From positions 1 to 30,181 of the forward strand of contig JAUCBJ010004824.1 in the NCBI GenBank assembly GCA_032718475.1: a DNA stretch of 30,181 nucleotides, given 5' to 3'. Below the pieces are notes generated by a model that did not search any database, was not told the DNA's origin, and was given only the letters and a program-made list of their open reading frames with translations. The number at the start of each line of letters is the position of its first letter. The first letter of the stretch is position 1. Positions 1 to 10,537 of the stretch are shown here, one piece after another. The position numbers and the translations under genes were made by a program. This stretch comes from Nemertoderma westbladi (Eukaryota; Xenacoelomorpha; Nemertodermatida; Nemertodermatidae).

Positions 1-219
1 GCCTGAATTTCCAATGCATTCGATGGTACGGATGTAGGCTCCTTAAATACTGATGATGCTTTGCCTCCTGGGATTGTCGACTTTCCTTGTGTAGGATATA
101 TCATTGGGGGCAATGGTCCCCTCCATATCTCGGTGTCACATGATTTGTTTGGATCTGAGGGGGTTGCAATTTGTATCTTACTGGGCTGCGTGTATTGTCG
201 ATACAGTGTATTAACCAAT

Positions 220-231
220 CCCCCCCCCCCC
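220..231 (+). repeat. C homopolymer (12)
   Basis: This is an uninterrupted run of 12 C on the plus strand inside the gag-like region. It is the shortest of nine G:C homopolymers of 12 or more bases in the window. Confidence 0.9.
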
Positions 232-825
232 ACCGGTGTTACATTCTGCACTGGGGTTGATATCATTATATTGGGACCTATACACTTATCTGCAATACCC
301 CCCTCCCCCTTCCCCTGGGTATATATTATATCCTACCATGTTATTATAGTCATACTGGGGTGCAGGTACCGATATAGGCCTAGCAGGTTCTTCCTACTCA
401 CTGGTATGTACGCCGCGACTTCCGGATCTAATCCCGGCATTTGCATTACCCTATCACCTACAGTATCTCTCCCAACATGGCCGATAGTATGATCAGTAAG
501 ACCTACAGTATGTCCTGCAGTCTGAATGTGGTCCTCCGGACCGAAGTTTAGACTTCTCGAATATTCCGAGAACTCCTCCCCGTGACTACCATATCATTGA
601 TCAGCAGTTATGTTCTGATGGGAAGTTTCCCTTCAATCCCTTCTTCTTATCTCATCTTGTTCCTCTTGGTATATTCTATACCCCTCTCCTGGTGTATAAT
701 ATTCATCGCCAGGCTGTGTTCCTTTGGGGCAATGGCAATCTCCCGAAGTACAACCCCTCTTCAACTATCAATGGTTCGCTGTCCGTCCTATCTCTGTTAA
801 TCCGTTATAGGGAATATAAGGTTCC

Positions 826-1097
826 ACCTTGGTGTAGTGGTTACATTGAATTCACATCTCCCGTAGGTCGTGGGTTCGATCCTCACATGGACCAGGGCAG
901 TTTTCGTTTTGGCACGAATGCTTTAAAGGGAGCAGCCAGGGTGCATCTCTGCCTTGCATCCTTAAGTGGTAGCTAAATGAGTACTGGAGTTTCCTCTGGG
1001 GAGTAAAGTTCTGGGGGGAACGCACTGGAAATAAGTCGTCAGACTTTGTGCGTAATCCCTGGCCTAGCGACCGAAGAAAATTTACTTTTACTTTTTA
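826..1097 (+). mobile_element. tRNA-derived SINE
   Basis: The left end contains RNA polymerase III internal promoter elements in the right order: a box A, TGGTGTAGTGG (830-840), and a box B, GGTTCGATCC (873-882), about 32 nt apart, as in a tRNA gene. Bases around 866-887 form a T-arm-like hairpin. The acceptor stem is imperfect, so this is not a functional tRNA gene. A body of about 200 bp unrelated to tRNA follows. It ends in a short repeated tail of TTTAC/TTTTAC units (about 1080-1097), typical of SINEs mobilised by LINE machinery. It splits the gag-like minus-strand reading region. No clear target-site duplication was found, so the outer borders are approximate. Confidence 0.7.
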
Positions 1098-1422
1098 TCT
1101 CGACACCTCTGGTTGCCCGTAGCAATGTTTCCTCGCTTGTCCTTTTCGTCCCTATCACATTGTTCACTCCCGGCGTCATATCTATGTTCATGAGATCTCG
1201 TTTTGATCTCCCAGATGAACCCTACTGTTCTCCTTCTGTCTTCCGAATGGGATCGACGTTCCTTCATTTGGCCGTTTACGGCGTGAACGCCTCATCCCCT
1301 ACCCGGTTGTACAGCCTCGTAGATATTCGCTGGCCCTCTATTCTCCTCCATCGCTGGGCGCCCCGGTTCACTTAACTCACCGCGTGCATTCCCTACCAAC
1401 ATCTGTGGGGAATTTATTGCCA

Positions 1423-1441
1423 CCCCCCCCCCCCCCCCCCC
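1423..1441 (+). repeat. C homopolymer (19)
   Basis: This is an uninterrupted run of 19 C, reading as poly-Gly codons on the minus strand within the gag-like region. Its length is likely to vary between individuals and to be error-prone in sequencing. Confidence 0.9.
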
Positions 1442-1669
1442 TCTCATCACTAAGTGGTTGCGGTGGGATGGCCGTAGCCCCCCCTCTCCCCACCTGTCAC
1501 TTCTGGCTACGCCCCCTTTCCCTCTCTTCCCATACTCTCTTCGAGTCGACACGTCGCTTCTATTTCCCCTGGGTTCATTCGCCTGCGTTTCCACATGGCC
1601 TTAGGCCTCCGCTGGGCGAATCACTTGTCTCCCTACCTGTATTAATTATGCCATCACTACTTTCTCCAT

Positions 1670-1830
1670 CATTATTTGTCAAATTATTTTGTTCACTGTT
1701 ATTATTTAAATTATTTTGTTCACCAATATTATTTAAATTATTTTGTTGACCAATATTATTTAAATTATTTTGTTCACCAATATTATTTAAATTATTTTGT
1801 TCACCAATATTATTTAAATTATTTATTAAA
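1670..1830 (-). repeat. 27-bp coding minisatellite, Asn/Gln-rich
   Basis: A 27-bp unit recurs with the shared block AAATTATTTTGTT starting near 1681, 1708, 1735, 1762, 1789 and, degenerate, 1816. On the minus strand the unit encodes a 9-residue repeat close to EQNNLNNIG. Because the period is a multiple of three, the array stays in frame within the 188-aa open stretch of the gag-like region. Confidence 0.85.
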
Positions 1831-1926
1831 ACATTATTTCCTGTAAGAAATCTACCCTCATTAGTAATAGGATTATCAAGTACGGTATAATTAATATTGA
1901 CATTGTCATTAAACGTAATGTCGTTA

Positions 1927-1943
1927 CCCCCCCCCCCCCCCCC
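1927..1943 (+). repeat. C homopolymer (17)
   Basis: This is an uninterrupted run of 17 C that encodes a glycine run in the minus-strand gag-like frame. Confidence 0.9.
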
Positions 1944-2691
1944 ATCCATCCGGTTACACAAGTCTTGTGTTGGCCATCCAGTCCCAGTAAGTGGGGTATT
2001 AACAAAAGTTTCCATTACCCCTGGTTCCTCATAAATACTTCCCGAACCAGCCTCACTCTCTGATAAACCCAGTTTTGCCAGTTCTAATTGGTGCTTTTGT
2101 TTCGCCTGATACTGCATTAACCCCCTCAACCAGGTATGCATATCATCCGCATTCTTCTGCCAGCCATCTCTCTTTCTCTATCCTCTCTAATACTCTGGTC
2201 AGCTGACTGCTTCTCTTGCGTCTCGTTCTTTGCGCTCGTTCACCTCTCTCCCGACCCTCTCGGCTTCCCTCACATCTCACTCTTTGTGCTCATTCGCCTC
2301 TCTCTCAATCCTTTTGGCTTCCCTCACAGCTTTCTCTCTATACTCATCTGCTTCCCTCGCAGCTCTCTCTCTATACTCTCTCGCAACTTTCTCAGCCCTC
2401 TCTTTACACTCTCTCGCTAACTCTCTTTCCCTTTCTAACAATGCAGTCCCTTCATCTAACTATCTCTCTAACTCCTTTTGGTCTAACGCAACTATGTCTA
2501 ACTGACACGCCAGATCTATTTCTAAGACCCTTCTTGCTTTCGTGGAGGATGTAGCGGACTTTTCAGTTGCGACAGACTCCCATCGCCTGCCGGTTTTACT
2601 ACTTTTATCATATTTACTAGTGGTGCCCGTGGTTCTACTGACGGATGACACGGAATCCTCCGGGTTTACGTCAGTTTCGGTGTAATTCGAA

Positions 2692-2711
2692 CCCCCCCCC
2701 CCCCCCCCCCC
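2692..2711 (+). repeat. C homopolymer (20)
   Basis: This is an uninterrupted run of 20 C just upstream (on the minus strand) of the first residues of the gag-like region. Confidence 0.9.
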
Positions 2712-4930
2712 ATCCCACTAACTTAATCCCTCATGCATCTACTAGATAAGGTCCTATCTACACTATACTGTATGGCATTATCCCTGATCACCACAATTCA
2801 AACAGTTTTGTGGTGACCTCTCTTGCCCTTTCATTTGCCCTGCCCAAATTTGGCTAAATAGTGAAAGTGTTTATTGTGCTCACCAAGTTTGTGGTTTAAC
2901 TTGGGCTCATCTACCTTTCCTCCATTCTTGGCATCATTGAGGATTCTCCTCGTGGCGTTATACCCACGTCATAGGCGATCAATCATCCCGACGCCCTCAT
3001 CCTGGACTTCTTCTCCTCGTTGTCTTGTCCAGTGTCACACTGTCGGCCTGCCCGTCGCCGTTCCGGTGGGCTGCTCACCACCTCCAGCCATTGGTTGGCT
3101 GATGGCACCAGTGCTTCCCTCTCCGCTGCTCCCGTGTCGACTCACATTCTCCCCTCTTCGGTACCTGTCCACCGTCCTCCGCTCCAACCAAACTGTCGTC
3201 TGCTGGCGAATCCGGTGTGGTAGGCCAGTACCTCCAAGTCGCCGCCTCCCGAATCGTTGCGTCCCTGTCGCTGGGAGTGCTTGGCAGACTCCTTTCTCCG
3301 ATCAAACTCTGGGGCGTCTCTCCTGGTTTGCTTATGTTGGCCTCACTGTTGGCGTATCGTCGGTGTCACAGTTGTTCTTTTGTCACTTTGTCTAGAGGTT
3401 TTGACTGAGACGGGATCCGCGTTGGCACAGGATCTCAACCGGTGTATGTTATGTCGTGTAGAGTACGTGTCGCCGTGTTGCAGTAACTATAAAAGATTGA
3501 AAGGACGTAGGCCGGTGTATCAAAAGTTTTTAGGTTATTGTTGTTAATAATTTATGATATAAGTACCAGTATAGTTACAGCACAAACAGTATATAGCACT
3601 TGTGATGATAGTCAAAACCATCCGACTTCCACGGTTATTAATTTCCAACTGAACATAATCAACATTGAGTAACGGTTATATACATATTGCATAGAAATCT
3701 TATGCATCCCTACCTATGGTTGACTACCAATAGATACGCGTTAATTGGTCGTATTCTGTCCCTCCATTGGTTGGTTTTCCCTTCACCACTCCCTATCTCC
3801 TCTGGCCCTGTGCTAGCTTCCCCCCTGAGATATGTTGGTATCTATCTCCAACCTGGCATTATATTGCCCTGTTCCCTTATTTCTTCCTGGTAGGCAATAT
3901 TATATTGGGTATAATATTGCATATTTGATTGTGATTAGTAAATCGCAATTCCCCATTTTCTCACTGGGTGGTGTGCAGCGGATTGGATTCGCTAACACAA
4001 TGCCATGATAGTGGCATTGTTGTCGGTGATATCGTCTGTTTGAATGCATCGAGGTGATATCGTCGGTTTTATCACAGCATCTTGCCTTCAGTTGGCCAGC
4101 AGCTTTCCCAGCTACCAACTTATTAATTGCCAATACTACCTCTATGGGAGTTACAATAATTGAAGGTCAGAAATACCCGAGAGCTTTCTGTCAACCTCCT
4201 ATATATGAGGTTCTAGTTGATTAGCATTTAATTGTTTTAAATTTGTTTTTAAACATATCGCAAACCTTGTTTTCGCCTTGTTCTGAGTATAGGAGTAAAT
4301 GGATTCCGCTAACTTGTCACTGAGGATCTGTTTTTGTTACGTTTGCACTCGCGCATATGGGGCTTCAAATTTAATCTGGCTTTTGAGTATTCCTCGTAAA
4401 AGTGAACATTTTTGGACAACCATTACTTTTCCTCAATAAAGCAACTGACGAGATAAGTTACATTTGTCACTCAAAAAATCATTTCAACCACGGATATTTC
4501 TTTTAACACCTTTGTTGGCAGATTTTATGGTTTGAATACTAGATTCTAGATTCGCGGCTCTTACCAAACAATCTAATATACATTTCTAATAATCATCAAT
4601 ACAAGATTCATTATTACTGGACAGACAGTAGAGGAAAAATTATTAGCAATAATGTAACTTGTATCTAATTGAGACAACAACACATTGAGATTATTTGTGT
4701 GGGCAGAGAACTGCTGGGGCGCATCTTTGCACCATTCGAACTTGTTACATGTTGTGACGCAATTTGGTTTAGTTGCGCTATCATTAACAATGTTACTATT
4801 CAATATATGATATACTGTATAGTGTATATTAGAGATTCATTAAACAGGAAAGTGGTCAGATAATACTCACTCATAATGCACATAGAAATCAAGATTGAAT
4901 GGCATTAAGGCCCATTTCCATGCTACTTTT
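2712..4930. other. Unassigned 2.2 kb stretch
   Basis: No convincing gene is seen here. The part from about 2870 to 3540 is richer in G+C than the surroundings. It has overlapping short open frames on both strands, none with a recognisable domain. It could be the 5' leader or LTR-proximal part of the gag-like element to its left, but I could not define LTR ends or a primer-binding site. The part from about 3560 to 4930 is AT-rich with only short open frames and no repeat structure that I could recognise. Confidence 0.4.
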
Positions 4931-5480
4931 TTATGTGCGGTATTCTGAGCTTTTTTTGAGCTTTTTTTCAAGCTTTTTTTTTAGCTTCTTTCAAGCTTGT
5001 TGTTTTTCTAACGTTCAGTTAAAATGAAGATATAATTTGAATATTCTAGAATTAGATAATTATGATATTCGACCCAGCTTTTTTTTTGAGCTGTTTATCA
5101 AGCTTTTTTTGAGCTTTTTTGAAACTTTTTAAGAGCTTTTTTTAATCTTTTTTTTAGCTTTTATCAAGCTTGTTATGCCTTTTCTAACGTTCAGTTAAAA
5201 TGAAGATATAATATGAATATTCTAGAATTAGATAACTATAATATTCGACCCAGCTTTTTTTTAGCTTTTTTTCAAGCTTTTTTTAGAGATTTTTTTTATG
5301 TTTTTTTGAGCTTTTTTTCAAGCATGTTATGCCTTTCTAATGTTCAGTTAAAATGAAGATATAATATGAATATTCTAGAATTAGATAATTATGATTTTCG
5401 ACCCTGTTCATTTTTGAGCTGTTTTTCTAGTTTTTTTGAGCTTTTTTTCAAGCTTTATTATAAGCTTTTTTTGGAGCTTT
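4930..5480. repeat. Tandem AT-rich repeat with AGCTTTTTTT clusters
   Basis: A conserved block of about 67 bp begins near 5009, 5185 and 5338, giving spacings of about 176 and 153 bp. It contains GTTCAGTTAAAATGAAGA and, a little further on, ATATTCTAGAATTAGATAA. Between the blocks lie variable clusters of AGCTTTTTTT and CAAGCTTTTTTT words (HindIII-like AAGCTT cores with T tracts). The cluster also extends to either side, at about 4950-5000 and 5400-5480. This is a three-unit tandem satellite whose spacer is itself a simple-sequence repeat. No coding function is apparent. Confidence 0.8.
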
Positions 5481-6370
5481 ATTCTATATTTTAGGTTTTA
5501 ACATTCCAAATTTCTCAGATTTACCGTGAAGCAATGAATTTCTAGAAATTGTTTTAACTTAAAAAAGCTTGAAATAAAGATAAAAAAAAAAGCAGCGTGG
5601 AAACTGTCCTTAACACTCTCTACCAGAGCATGCAGCATGGTCGAGCCATGAGGAGCAGCCATGTGCAGCATTAACGAAAGTGAAAGTTTCTTGCAGTAGA
5701 AACATTGTATCAGAAAGACTCAAACAGCTGTCTGTAGCCTAATCACTAAGTTGTCTATAAAAAGTTTTAAATAATGCTGCATTAAAGTCCTCTAACACAA
5801 AACATTGATGAGTACTTTCGCAGAATAACGACCTAGGTAATCTAAGAACTCAGATTTATTGCTATTGCACTGAAAAGGGAGATAAACATTACGTAGAAAT
5901 AAGCACTGACCGCCAGATAAATTAATTATAATCCACAAAAATACGGTTATCGCCAAAAGTAACGCATTTGACAGCAGGAGCGACACTTTTCTTATATAAA
6001 ATGGTTAAGCCGCGATAAGCATGACCAGTTAACAGATTGTTTCTGTAATCTATGGGGGATCTACCTAGCTAGGTACCTACCTCCTGTTGATTCAATTTAA
6101 AAAGCCAAGATCCTGAACCAACAGGAAGTGCTCTTGCAGGAATATTATATCCTTTGATAGGTTACAGATTTCTTTCTAAGAAGAATTTGGCGTTCTAACA
6201 AAGCTATAGTTTATGTTGCCACTGAGAAGTGCAATGAAAAGCTTTAGCAAAAAGACTGTAACAAATATAAATAAAATATAAGTAAAAATAGCATAAATAT
6301 CTTAAAATGAAAATTTTCTATGATTAGGTTAATAGAAAAATAAAAAAATATAAAAAAAATCAACAATATA
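5481..6370. other. AT-rich stretch without recognised genes
   Basis: Only short open frames are present and none resembles a known family. The region lies between the AGCTTTTTTT repeat and the 3' tail of LINE-A. Confidence 0.4.
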
Positions 6371-8826
6371 CTACTACTACTACTAGGATCGGCATGCTGC
6401 ATTGCAGCTGCATTTTTAAGAATGCTGTGCCGGCTTATCGACAAAATTGCACCGCCACAACTCCCTATCACCCATGACATTTGCTAGATCATCCGCATCT
6501 TCAAGGCCAGTGTCCTTTAAGATGCGTCTCAAGAAAGTCATGGGCTGTCCACCATGCTTATTCACTCCATGAGGCTGCCAAAGTACAAGATTATGCACTG
6601 GCTGGTCCTCACGGCGAAAGCAATGTCCTGCAAAGCGGAGGCGATTTTGTTCTAGTGTCAAGCTTGAGGGAACCAATGAGACACCTCCAATGTTATATAG
6701 TGTCTGGTTGGAGATGTGTGCATTGTACTTGACACAATGAACCCGGCGTAGCATTCTTGTGAATGTGCCATCCAGAGATTTGGTGTCCTCAGCAGTTAGA
6801 GCCCAGCATGGACTCCCATAGAGGAGTACTGGAACTACTGCTGCTCTAAATAACCGGACCTTAAGTTTCCGATTAATTCTCGGTGACTTCCAAATTCTGG
6901 CAAGCCTATTCAAGGCTGTTCATGCCTTTCCCTTACGTATTCGAAGGTCCTCACCTGACTTCCGGATCCATGATCCCAGGTAACAGAAGTCATCCACATG
7001 CTCAAGCATACCATCTTTTGAGCTTATGCTCATCCGATCAGAGACTTGCTGAGGACTTTCAAAGTTAACTGTCAAAATTTTGGTCTTTCTGGAGTTAATA
7101 AAAAGACCAACACTAGAAGCAGCATGTTCTAAAGAGCTGAGGAGCCGTTGGGCTCCCTCTAGTGATTCTGAGAGTACTCCTAAGTCATCAGCAAAGTCTA
7201 GATCAGTTAGGTACTTGGCAGGATTTCCTCGACTTCTGGAGCCAGTAGGTGGAGTTATCATCACCCCATCATCATTATGATGATCTAAGGACATGCGTAG
7301 AACATAGTCAACAACAATTATGAACAAGAATGGTGCAAGTGTGTCTCCCTGGAGGACGCCCCATAACACTTCAAATGGTTCTGTGTCACCGTCAACAGTA
7401 GACACAAATGTTGTCGAACCATCGTATACTGATCTGATTGCTGCAATAATTTCATCAGGAATCCCATATAATGAAAGTATGCTCAACATACGTGAGCGAG
7501 AGACTGAATCAAAGGCCTTGAAGAAGTCAACAAAGATAACAGCCAGATGCCTGTCTTTCTTTTTTGATAACTCTTCAATTATCCTTCTAAGTGCCAAAAT
7601 GGGCTCCATGGTCCCACGACCTTTACGGAACCCATTCTGATTTCCACGGAGCAGTCTCTCAATTGGATCTCTGATGCGATTTAATAACATTCTATTGTAT
7701 AGCTTTGCAGCAATTGAGATCAATGAGATTCCCTGAAAAGAACCATAGAGTGTTAGGTTGCCCTTCTTGGGAACTGGCACCAACTTATTTGTTTTCATTT
7801 CTTGTGGGACTCTTGTTGTACGGTACATGTCTACTATGATGGGATAGATGAGCTTTAAACACTCAGGTATTTTAAAGACCTCAGGGGGAACACCATCTAC
7901 TCCACTGGCACGATTGGTCTTAATGCTCTTTGCAGCAGCCTTCACTTCTGCAAAGGAGATATCACCAATGGGAATATCTGGGAGTACAGACTCAGACACT
8001 TTTACTTCTATAAAGTTATCAGGCAATACCCTGTCATTATTGAGGAGCTTTTCAACCATTGAGGCGATCGGCTGGTGATTCAGCCTTAACCTTGGTGGTT
8101 GGTTGGCTTTTTTGACCAGCAAGCAAGTTGATCGATCTCCATGCCTGGGATGATTGCCTGCTGTCATCAGCATCATTGATGGCATCAACCTGTTGGTTTA
8201 TTAGCTCCTGTAAATTAACCGAGTACTGCCTGTTCAGGGACCTAGATGCAGCCTTAACTGCATTCTTGGCCGCTGTAGTCTGTTTGAGTCGGGACTCTTT
8301 CTGCGCCTTGTAGAGGTCATTTCGGCACTTCTGAATTTTGTTGTCAGTCCAGGGGGCCCGTTTCCTGTTTCGAGGGTATACAGGAACTGTTTCTGCAGCT
8401 GCTAACTTAACTGCCTCTGTGAAGGCAGTATAGCCCTCACAGTGATCTGCCGCCTCAGAGGCAAGAGCCTCATACCTGTTGCTCAGTTGTAGTGTGAAGC
8501 TGGATCTCACACTTGGCTGTTGCAACAGAGAGGACCAGTCATGCTGCGGCAAGGCAGATTTCGTTGTTCTGCTAGCACGCAGACTAAGTCTTACCTTGGC
8601 CACAATAAGGCGGTGATCACTGGAGAAGGGTCGTAGTGTAAATGCATTACAGTCTTGTATAGAGCTCCTGTATTTCCTACGAAACAGGATATGGTCTATC
8701 TGGGACTTGTGACCACTGGGTCCACTATGAGTCCATAGCTTTCCAGTTCGCTTCTTGAATTTGGTTCCAGCCGAAAACAATCCATTTCCAGAAATAAAAT
8801 CCTGAAGATGGACGGAATTTCGGTGC
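6371..8826 (-). mobile_element. LINE-A: nearly complete non-LTR retrotransposon, 5'-truncated
   Basis: The element runs leftward. It starts inside an apurinic-type endonuclease domain near 8826, continues through a linker and a full reverse transcriptase, and ends in a GTA/TAG triplet tail at 6371-6386. A second copy at 10676-10937 ends at the same point with the same kind of tail, which fixes the 3' terminus. The abrupt loss of the N-terminal half of the endonuclease is the usual result of incomplete target-primed reverse transcription. The protein style (FADD catalytic motif, a YLGSWI block, then a LLYGSPCWAL block) is that of RTE/CR1-group LINEs. The exact clade is not settled by eye. Confidence 0.9.
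6416..8110 (-). pseudogene. LINE-A reverse transcriptase, broken by one in-frame TGA
   Basis: After the frameshift near 8056 the frame is open to 6923. It holds the reverse transcriptase fingers and palm: RASGVDGVPPEVFK, then FVDFFKAFDSVSRS (motif A, aspartates visible), a WGVLQGDTLAPFLF block (motif B) and FADDLGVLSES (motif C, at 7184-7195). It then reaches the FCYLGSWIRKSG block. A TGA at 6920-6922 interrupts it. The same frame resumes at once with RLARIWKS and runs to the stop at 6416 through the LLYGSPCWAL block and the C-terminal AGHCFRRED segment. The break is therefore one substitution, most simply Trp TGG to TGA, judging by related LINEs. Function is polymerisation of element cDNA on a nicked target. 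This copy is inactive as it stands. Confidence 0.85.
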
Positions 8827-8843
8827 GTCGATTTCAAGGTCAT
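8052..8843 (-). pseudogene. LINE-A endonuclease C-terminal part and linker
   Basis: The open frame of 263 aa carries the C-terminal signature of the LINE endonuclease: a WTHSGPSGHKSQIDHIL block near residues 36-52, which contains the D-H-I-L segment, and a SSDHRLIVAKVRLSLR block near residues 73-88 with the catalytic SDH. The remainder is the Arg/Lys- and Gln-rich linker that normally leads into the reverse transcriptase. The frame ends at 8052 because of a frameshift at about 8055-8062, after which the reading continues in another frame of the same strand. The first 10 or so residues lie beyond the probable truncation point and may not belong to the element. Confidence 0.8.
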
Positions 8844-9144
8844 TTCAATATGCCATCAATGTCATTTCAATGTCAATGCTACTTTCAATGATATTCTATG
8901 GACACATTTTGATCAAACTTTGATCAATGTTTGATCAAAGTTTGATCAAAGGAATGCTTTTTGAGAGTGGGACTGTAGACACATTTCAATACAGTAATAC
9001 TTATCTATTAGATACCTAGAAGCTATGTACCTATATTATTGTTTATATGTTTTAACATCAATAGATTGTATAAATTATTAAGTAATTTCAACAGGACTTA
9101 GGATGATCCAACTCTATAGCAAATGGAGTGGAAAAAATAAATTC
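8827..9144. other. Short repeated words beside the LINE-A 5' end
   Basis: Next to the LINE truncation point, several copies of CATTTCAAT-like words (about 8840-8880) and of TTTGATCAAA-like words (about 8909-8950) are visible. They form short local palindromes. No gene is seen here. Confidence 0.5.
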
Positions 9145-9210
9145 GCCACCAGCGGGGAACGAACCCGCGTCTCCCGATAAACGTTCAGGTATGCAGATCA
9201 CTACAGAGGC
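9145..9210 (-). tRNA. tRNA-like sequence, probable pseudogene or SINE head (anticodon GTT)
   Basis: The minus-strand sequence of 66 nt folds in part as a tRNA. The acceptor GCCTCTG (9210-9204) pairs with TGGTGGC (9151-9145) at six of seven positions, counting G-T pairs. A five-pair anticodon stem, CCTGA with TCGGG, closes a seven-base loop, ACGTTTA. A five-pair T stem, GCGGG with CCCGC, closes the loop TTCGTTC. The loop places GTT (Asn) at the anticodon position, but the base before it is C rather than the nearly universal T. The D arm is too short and does not fold, and the box A is poor. It is therefore more likely a decayed tRNA or the head of a tRNA-derived SINE than a working tRNA gene. 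Confidence 0.5.
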
Positions 9211-9688
9211 TCCTGCATCCTTCATCTGCATTGATTTTCTATAGATTGGGAAGCTACCCTAAGGTTGCTATTGAATACAGTCCGGCCTTACAGATGGATT
9301 TAATCTGTATACGAATACAGTAGCAGCAGTTATAACCTGTACTGCAAACAATTGGATTAGTGAATGGTTTGCATTAGGTTTGCATTATTGATAAAATTAA
9401 CAGATTCGTAATCAGGGTGATACGAAACATGCTATAATTTGGCCTGGTGATTTTTATGGAATGATCAAATACAGTATGTATGGCATTATTATAAATAGTA
9501 TAACTAATATATTTAATACTATTTATTTATACAATTTATTTAAAACACAGGTAAAATATTTTGAAAATATCATTTTTGGAATCAGGGTGTTGAAGTATCC
9601 AACAAATTTAAATCAGTTTGGCTGGCATTTTTCTTATATAAAAAATTGGTTCAGCCCCACCGTGAAATACCACCGTTAGTTCGGTCTC
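9211..9688. other. AT-rich stretch without recognised genes
   Basis: I see only short open frames and no family resemblance between the tRNA-like sequence and the foldback element. Confidence 0.4.
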
Positions 9689-10191
9689 CGGACAATTCGT
9701 ACCCGGACAATTCGTACCCGGACAATTCGTACCTGGACAATTCATACCGAGATAATTTGTACCCGGATAATTTGTACCCAAAAATTTTTTTGACGGGTAC
9801 GAATTCTCCGGATGCTGACTAGTGAAAATACGCTATAATGATTTTTTATTCTAGCTAGTTTTTGCTAATTTTTTTATAAATGTTATAGAACACATGTTAG
9901 CTATCAATTTTGATAAATATTTTTGTTCTACAACATTTTTTTCTACATTTTTTTGAAAAAATACCATCCTACTGTTAGAAGGGCAAATAATATTTGTTCT
10001 GGAAAAATACCTACATTATCTATATTCGGACAATTCGTACCCAGACAATTCTTACCAATCATAAAAAAATTTCGGGTACGAATTGTTCGGGTTACGAATT
10101 GTCTGGGTACGAATTGTCCGGTACGAATTGTCTGGGTACGAATTGTCTGGGTACGAATTGTCCGGTACGAATTGTCTGGGTACGAATTGTC
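9689..10191. mobile_element. Foldback-type element with arms of 15-bp tandem repeats
   Basis: The left arm (9690-9779) consists of six direct copies of a 15-bp unit, GGACAATTCGTACCC, the last three diverged. The right arm (about 10073-10191) has eight copies of the reverse complement, GGGTACGAATTGTCC, with small length changes. Two further units in the left-arm orientation lie at 10027-10056, and one inverted unit lies near 9796-9812. The middle, about 230 bp, is AT-rich with no gene. Inverted arms made of short tandem repeats are the defining structure of foldback (FB-like) elements. No clear target-site duplication was seen, so insertion history is inferred from the arms only. Confidence 0.7.
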
Positions 10192-10537
10192 CTAACTTCA
10201 TTATAATGTACTGTAGGGTGACACCACTGCAAGCTTCCAACACCACTATATGATCTTGTAAAGAGCTAATCGTGTTCAGTAGTAACAATATATCCAACCC
10301 ACTTTCCGAGAAAGGTGAAATATTACTTAAATCCTCTGGAACTAAACTGGCAGCGGATTCAGATATAAGTAAAACGTGGCCAATGCCCAACAGTGGCAGT
10401 GATTACGTTCCGGTACAACCCCCATTGATGACCATTGTAAACATAGGCGAATACATAATCACACAGATGATGCTTGCAAGGCGATGACGCGGGTTCTCCT
10501 TCAGTTCCTGTACCAGTGCCATCATAACTTTGTTATT
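10192..10537. other. Stretch without recognised genes
   Basis: Short open frames occur on both strands here, but none has a recognisable domain. The stretch separates the foldback element from the LINE 3' ends. Confidence 0.35.

Larger units (their letters stand above)
1..2651 (-). pseudogene. Decayed gag-like polyprotein region of a probable LTR retrotransposon, cut by the window edge
   Basis: Read on the minus strand, stretches of one kind of protein follow each other from 2651 down to about 60, with frame changes and stops between them. First comes a Ser/Thr-rich start (2651-2460). A highly charged Arg/Glu-rich region likely to form a coiled coil follows (about 2460-2150), then an open stretch of 188 aa (2141-1575) with Asn/Gln-rich repeats, then Gly/Arg-rich sequence to 1292. 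Below the SINE, hydrophilic sequence continues from about 620 to 60. A charged coiled coil followed by low-complexity sequence is common in gag proteins of LTR retrotransposons of the BEL/Pao or Ty3 kind. No capsid motif, zinc knuckle, protease or reverse transcriptase is visible, so the assignment is an inference. The C homopolymers encode glycine runs on this strand. It could instead be a decayed host gene. Confidence 0.4.

Noticed and set aside
2874-3395. A 173-aa plus-strand open frame, and overlapping frames, as a gene.
   Set aside because: The composition is that of open GC-richer DNA, rich in Ser, Pro, Leu and Arg, with no recognised domain and equally long open frames in other phases.
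6481-8078. Several plus-strand open frames of 60-106 aa across LINE-A.
   Set aside because: They are antisense to the LINE reverse transcriptase and have no independent family signature.
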